Shown: in pieces, positions 57,352 to 64,000 of the stretch
Layout: every line of letters starts with the position of its first letter
Position numbering within the stretch: position 1 is the stretch's first letter
DNA from: Hyaloraphidium curvatum
Lineage: Eukaryota; Monoblepharomycota; Hyaloraphidiomycetes; Hyaloraphidiales; Hyaloraphidiaceae
Reading direction: 5' to 3'
Assembly (NCBI GenBank): GCA_025558095.1
Contig: JAIVFI010000025.1
Span: forward strand, 310,001 to 374,000
Length of the DNA stretch: 64,000 bases
Position numbers and translations under genes: made by a program
The notes under the pieces: model-generated
Databases searched by the model: none
What the model saw: the letters and a program-made list of their open reading frames with translations, nothing else
Told to the model about the DNA's origin: nothing

Positions 57352-58968
57352 CTACGAGCTAAGCCCGCTGAGGTGCTTATGCCTCTTGCGCGCCTCGGTC
57401 ACGTCGATGGGCTTGTGGACAAAGGCGCGCTTGCCCGACGCGTAATCGCCCGCGCCCTGCCCCGAGCCGTACACCTTGTACTTGTAAATCACCATGCCCT
57501 CCAGGCCGACCGGGCCGCGAGCATGCGTTTTGTTTGTCGACACCTGTTCCGTGGAGGTGAGCATCGGTTTGAGATTGCTGGCGCCAGCATGCCAGCATGA
57601 TGCTCACCCCGATCTCCGCGCCAAAGCCGTAGCGGAACCCGTCCGCGAACCTCGTGCTCGCGTTCCAGTACACCCCCGCGGAATCCACCTCGGCCATGAA
57701 CCTCTCCGCCGCCTCCTCGGACTCGGCGACGATGGCGTCGGTGTGGTGCGAGCCGTGCGCGTTGATATGCGCGACGGCGTCGGCAAGGGAGGGCACGGAG
57801 CGGACGGCCACGACGAGCTCGAGGAACTCGGTGTCGTAGTCGGCGTCCGAGGCGGCCGAGAGCTTGTCCTTTGGAATTTCGGGGTCGGAAGAGAGGACGG
57901 CGAGGGTAGGGGTGTCGCAGCGCAGCTCGACACCGAGCGAGGCGAGGCGCCGGGCGACCGGGGGGAGGACGCGGTCCACCGCGGCGGCGTGGACGAGGAG
58001 CGTTTCCGCGGCGTTGCAGGCAGCGACGTAGTTGGTCTGGTGCGAATGGCAGGTCAGCTACCGCTGGGGAAACGACCTGGTTCCCGTGATCCCACCTTGG
58101 CGTCGGCCACGACCTCCACGGCCTTGTCGACGTCCGCCGACTCATCTAAGTACACAGTGCAGAGTCCGTCGGCGTGACCAAGAACAGGTATCCGGGTGTT
58201 GTCCTTAATGTAGCGCACAAAGTCGTTGCCGCCGCGCGGGATTGCCAGGTCAATGTACTTGTCCAGCTTGAGCAGCCCCGCGATCTCCTCGCGGGTGGCC
58301 ACCAGCTGGACAGCGTCCTTTGGGATCCCCGACCCTGCCGGCAGGCTTTCCAGCGCGGCCTGCAGGGTTTTGTGGAGCGCGGCGTTGGAGTGGTGCGCCT
58401 CCCTGCCGCCCTTCAGGATCACGGCGTTGCCCGACTTTAGGGCCAGCGTCGAGATCTGCACCACCACCTCCGGCCTGGCCTCAAAGATGATGAGCAGCAC
58501 GCCGACCGGGCAGGTGACGCGGTACAGCTCCAGCCCGTCGTCGAGCTTGGTCGCCAGCGTCACCTGGCCCGTCGGGTCCTCCAGCCGGTCCACGTCCAGC
58601 ACGCCCTGCAGCATCGTGCTGTACTTGGAGTCGTTGGCGCCCGCGAGATCGAGGCGCTTGAAGAGCGCCGACGAGAGCTCCCCGCCCTTGACGCGGGCCT
58701 CCGCTTCCTGGCCGGCCCTTCAGCAATACGGCATGCCCTTTGTCGGGCGACCACGCACCGCCAGGTCCCTCTTGTTGGCCTCCAAAATCGCATCCTTGTC
58801 CGCCTTGAGGCGTTCGTAGATCGCCTTTAGCGCAGCGCTCTTTGCCTCGCCGGAAGCGGCCTGGAGCGCGAAGGACGCCTCCTTTGCCCGGCGGGCGATG
58901 CCGACCAGCGCGGGGTCCGCATCGCCGTTTGCGGCACCGCGATGGCCGTTCTGCTCCGCGGCCGGCAT
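57352..58968 (-). CDS. PRO2: Glutamate-5-semialdehyde dehydrogenase (gamma-glutamyl phosphate reductase)
   Basis: Second step of proline synthesis: reduces gamma-glutamyl phosphate to glutamate semialdehyde with NADPH. Start 58968 (MPAAEQNGHRGAANGDADPA). Conserved blocks: CPVGVLLIIFEARPEV, SGNAVILKGGREAHHSN, LAIPRGGNDFVRYIK, GHADGLCTVYLDESAD, the catalytic NYVAACNAAETLLVH (nucleophile Cys) and HTDAIVAESEEAAERFM with NASTRFADGFRYGFGAEIG. The tail is RGPVGLEGMVIYKYKV, then a longer C-terminal extension (AFVHKPIDVTEARKRHKHL). Several short introns. It is the stand-alone ProA type, not the fused plant/animal P5CS. Confidence 0.95.
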
Positions 58969-59127
58969 CGCTGATCGCTCGCGATTGGTCTGTGTCTGTG
59001 GAGCGGTTCAACCAGTCAGTTCGCTCCGTTCCCTTGGGGCGCCCGCGCGGAGCCCTCCGCGGGACCACCGTCACCCGCTCTACATCGCCCTCTCCTCTCT
59101 CCGCGCCCGCTGCCGCCGCCGCCCGCC

Positions 59128-61696
59128 ATGGACCTCTCGACGGGCGCGGTCGCGCTCATGTACAACAGCGCGCTCGAGGCGCGCACGCCGACGCTGCAGG
59201 TGCTCAACATCAAGAAGATTCAGCCGCAGCCCGGCCAGCAACAGACGCAGGAGCGTTACCGGTGACGGCCCCGCCGCCCCCTGTGGCGCCCGCGCTGACC
59301 CCGCCCACACGCAGCCTCATCATCTCGGACGGGCAGCACTACATCCAGGGTGGGCTCGGTGCTTGGTCGCTGCCCCTCCCCGCTCTGACACCTCTTCGCC
59401 CCGCAGCCATGGTCGCCACGCAGCTCAACGAGAAGCTCACGTCGGGGCTGCTCCAGAAGAACGGCATAATTCAGGTCCACAACTGCGTCACGAACCAGGT
59501 TCAGGGGCGCAAGTGCGTGTCACATGATGGTCTCCCTGCGCTCGTTCCTTACCAGATCTCGCATCCTGCCTGCCTCTACAGGATCGTTATCATCCTCGGC
59601 ATGGACGTCCTCACCCCCAACAACGGCACCATGGAGAAAATTGGCGCCCCTGCCAACATCGAGCCCAACGCCGGCAACGAGGCCGGCGGTCCCCAGAACG
59701 CCGCCGCTCCGCAGCACCAGGCGCCCCCGTCGGTCTCGCACGCTCCCCCGATGAACAGCTACGGGGGAGGCCACGCGGCTCTGCCCCCGCAGAACAACTA
59801 CGGCGGGGGCCAGCCCGCGCCTCCCCAGAACCGCCCGCCGCAGTACGGCGCGCAGGGCGGGAGCAGCTACGGCGGCGGCGGCGGCGGCGGGTTCGGCAAC
59901 AACCAATCCAACGTGGCGAGGCCGGGCTCGGATGCGCACGGCGCCATTACTCCCATTGCCTCCCTCAACCCGTACCAGCAGAGGTGGGTCCGAACCCGCC
60001 TTGGGCTCCTATTGCCCAATCTCATGGCCGATTGTCAGGTTCACCATCTGCGCACGGGCCTCCAACAAGTCGGACATCAAGACCTGGAGCAACCAGCGCG
60101 GCGAGGGCAAGCTGTTCAGCGTCACCTTCCTCGACGACTCGGTGTGTATTTCGATTTTCGCGTCGCGGTCATTGGTGCTCATTTGCCATGGCAGGGCGAG
60201 ATCCGCGCGACGGCCTTCAACGATCAGTGCACCCGGTTTTTCGACCTCGTCGAGGACGGCGGCGTCTACTTTGTCAGCAAGGCCGACATCCGCGTTGCCA
60301 AGGGTGGTTTCGGCTCCAACAACCAGTACGAGCTACAGCTTCGGCACGACACCACCATCGAGAAGGTGCGTCTTCCTTGATTTTGTGTCGCTGCTTTCTT
60401 ACGCACTTGCAGTGCAACGACAGCAGCGTCGGCGTCCCCACCATCCGCTACAACTTTGTCCCCATCGCCAGCATCGGAGAGTACGAGAAGGACGCCCAGA
60501 TCGACGTCATCGGCGTGGTCAAGGACTGCGGCGAGGTCCAGCAGATCATCTCCAAGTCCACCCAGCGGGCGGTGCGTTCTTTCGTATCGACGACCAGCGC
60601 CCTTTTGACACGGACTTTCTTTCCAGATCGACAAGCGCGACATCACCATCGTGGACGACAGCAACCAGTCCATCCGCCTGACCCTATGGGGCAAACAGGC
60701 CATGAACTTCCGCGGCGACAACAACCCGGTCATTGCCGTCAAGAGCGCCAAGGTCGGCGACTTTGGCGGTGAGCAACTCTGCCCTCGTGTCTTGATAGTG
60801 CAGCGTTTTGATACTTTTCTTCAGGCCGCTCCCTCTCCCTCTACTCCACGAGCACCCTCACCATGGACCCCGACATTCCCGAGACGCACCGGCTGTCGAG
60901 CTGGTTCAACGGCGGTGGCCGGACCGCCGAGTTCCACAGCTTCGCCGGCACCATGGGCGGCGGTGGCGGCGCCGGCGGCCGCAAGGACGTCTTCAAGACC
61001 GTCGCCCAGGTCAAGGACGAGAACCTCGGCCACGGCGACAAGCCCGACTACTTCAACCTCAACGCCACGATCGTCTTTATCCGCAACGAGAACGTGGCGT
61101 ACCCGGCGTGCCCCACCGAGACGTGCAACAAGAAGCTCAACGAGGAGGGGCCGAACAACTGGCGCTGCGAGAAGTGCCAGAAGTTCTTCGAGGCGCCGAA
61201 TTGGAGGTGCGGTTTGCGCCATGCTGGAACTTGGTGTCTTCGTTGCTCATCTCTTGCCATTCAAGGTACATCATGAGCTGTTCCGTCAGCGACCACACGG
61301 GCCAGATGTGGCTCTCGGCCTTCAACGAGACCGCCCAGGCGATCCTCGGCGGCATGTCCGCGAACGACCTGATCGCCTTGAGGGACTCGGACTCCAACCG
61401 GTACGGCGAGATCTTCACCGATGCGACCTTCAAGCGGTACAACTTCCGCGTGCGGGCCAAGATGGAGAACTTCAACGTGCGTATCGTTTTGCGGGGAAGG
61501 AGGGACGGAAGCTAAAACCTCAATCGGCCTTCCCACAGGAGGAGCAGAAGATCAAGTGCAGCATCATGGCCGCGAGCCCGGTGGATTGGTCCGAGATGTC
61601 GAACCAGTTGATCGAGACGGTTGGTCTTTGAGCGTTGCCGCATGTTGACTTGACTCATCGTCGTCTTCGGAGCAGATCAACCAGTACGGACAGTAA
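59128..61696 (+). CDS. RPA1: Replication protein A 70 kDa subunit
   Basis: Large subunit of the ssDNA-binding RPA heterotrimer. The N-terminal OB fold starts MDLSTGAVALMYNSALEART. A Gly/Pro/Gln-rich linker (SYGGGGGGGFGNN) leads to the DNA-binding core: SLNPYQQR-FTICARASNKSD (OB-A), FNDQCTRFFDLVEDGGVYF, QSIRLTLWGKQAMNF and NPVIAVKSAKVGDFGG (OB-B). OB-C carries a zinc ribbon, CPTETCNKKLNEEGPNNWRC followed by KC (Cx4C...CxxC), and ends CSVSDHTGQMWLSAFNE and IKCSIMAASPVDW. The last exon is 21 nt (INQYGQ and stop). Multiple introns of about 50 nt. Confidence 0.96.
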
Positions 61697-62073
61697 ACTC
61701 CTTCGAAGAGCATACCCAATCTCATGCCATGTAATGCTTTTGTTGACAATTATGATTGCGCTCATGCGTGGCCCTACTTGATGATGGAAGCCCGGGTGGT
61801 TGCGGTCCGATACAGGGTCAGTGACAGGTTGCTTGTTGTTCCGCGACCGTCCCGCGAACCTGCGCAACTTTCGTAGGACGTGCCGCGTAATTCGGCGGCC
61901 CGCCCGACTGCATCTCCGCTCCGGAGATTGAAGAGCGGACTGTTCGATTTAATTGAGGCGGAGGCTGCCGGAACGGATACGGCGGAACCGGCCGGGGAGT
62001 TGTCCGGCGGGCCGGAACCGTCGCGTGCCCTTCGCCTGGACGCACCTCTTGAACACTCGGTCGGGATTCCAAG
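61697..62073. other. Intergenic, RPA1 to kinesin-13
   Basis: 377 bp between two plus-strand genes, holding the RPA1 3' UTR and the kinesin promoter. Nothing else was seen. Confidence 0.5.

Positions 62074-64000
<1,927 letters not shown>

Overview
This is a 64 kb slice of a compact, GC-rich eukaryotic nuclear genome. Nearly every gene is split by GT-AG introns of about 45-64 nt, genes lie 40-600 bp apart on both strands, and a eukaryotic kinetochore, cohesin, kinesin, V-ATPase and RNA polymerase III gene are all present. The gene set suggests a flagellated (zoosporic, chytrid-like) fungus or a close relative. Pointing to fungi are a Met10-type sulfite reductase, an Atp18-type ATP synthase subunit and a Rec8 N-terminus of fission-yeast type. 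Pointing to a cell with centrioles are a CPAP/SAS-4-like and an SSX2IP-like protein. The taxonomic call is inference; no rRNA or organelle marker is in the window.

Layout. 0-18 kb: importin alpha (5' cut by the window edge), a siroheme-synthase-like/sulfite-reductase fusion, the meiotic cohesin REC8 (17 exons, one of 10 nt), capping protein alpha, E2 enzyme UBE2H, the ESCRT-0 protein STAM/Hse1, and SSX2IP. 18-28.5 kb: RPC9 (Pol III), one very large 9-exon gene encoding a Tc1/IS630-type DDE transposase joined in frame to a Fanzor (eukaryotic TnpB-like) RuvC nuclease, then BUD32. 28.7-45 kb: V-ATPase e, mitochondrial L11, CDC25, Stm1/SERBP1, KNL1/Spc7, CDC7, CPAP and PAK. 45-55 kb: a WRN-type 3'-5' exonuclease, complex I ESSS, Atp18, kinesin-5 and complex I NDUFS7. 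55-64 kb: a SnoaL-like protein, an F-box protein, glutamate-5-semialdehyde dehydrogenase, RPA70, and a kinesin-13 cut by the right edge.

The standout is the gene at 18812-27393 (minus). I followed eight introns of 49-64 nt; all nine exons join in frame to give 2,710 codons plus or minus nothing left over. The N-terminus carries a complete DDE triad and the C-terminus a complete RuvC D/E/D triad with its zinc ribbon. Fanzors are known passengers of eukaryotic transposons including Mariner types, but normally as separate ORFs. Here transposase and nuclease appear to be one polypeptide, wedged between two housekeeping genes with only about 105 bp and 41 bp of flanking sequence. Secondary points of interest are the Met8/Met1-like pseudoenzyme module fused to Met10, the REC8 micro-exon, and several smaller irregularities.

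Functionally the region is rich in chromosome segregation and cell-cycle genes (REC8, KNL1, CDC25, CDC7, CPAP, SSX2IP, kinesin-5, kinesin-13, RPA1), mixed with mitochondrial respiration genes (MRPL11, NDUFB11-like, Atp18, NDUFS7). I see no operon-like logic, only dense packing with several divergent promoter pairs.
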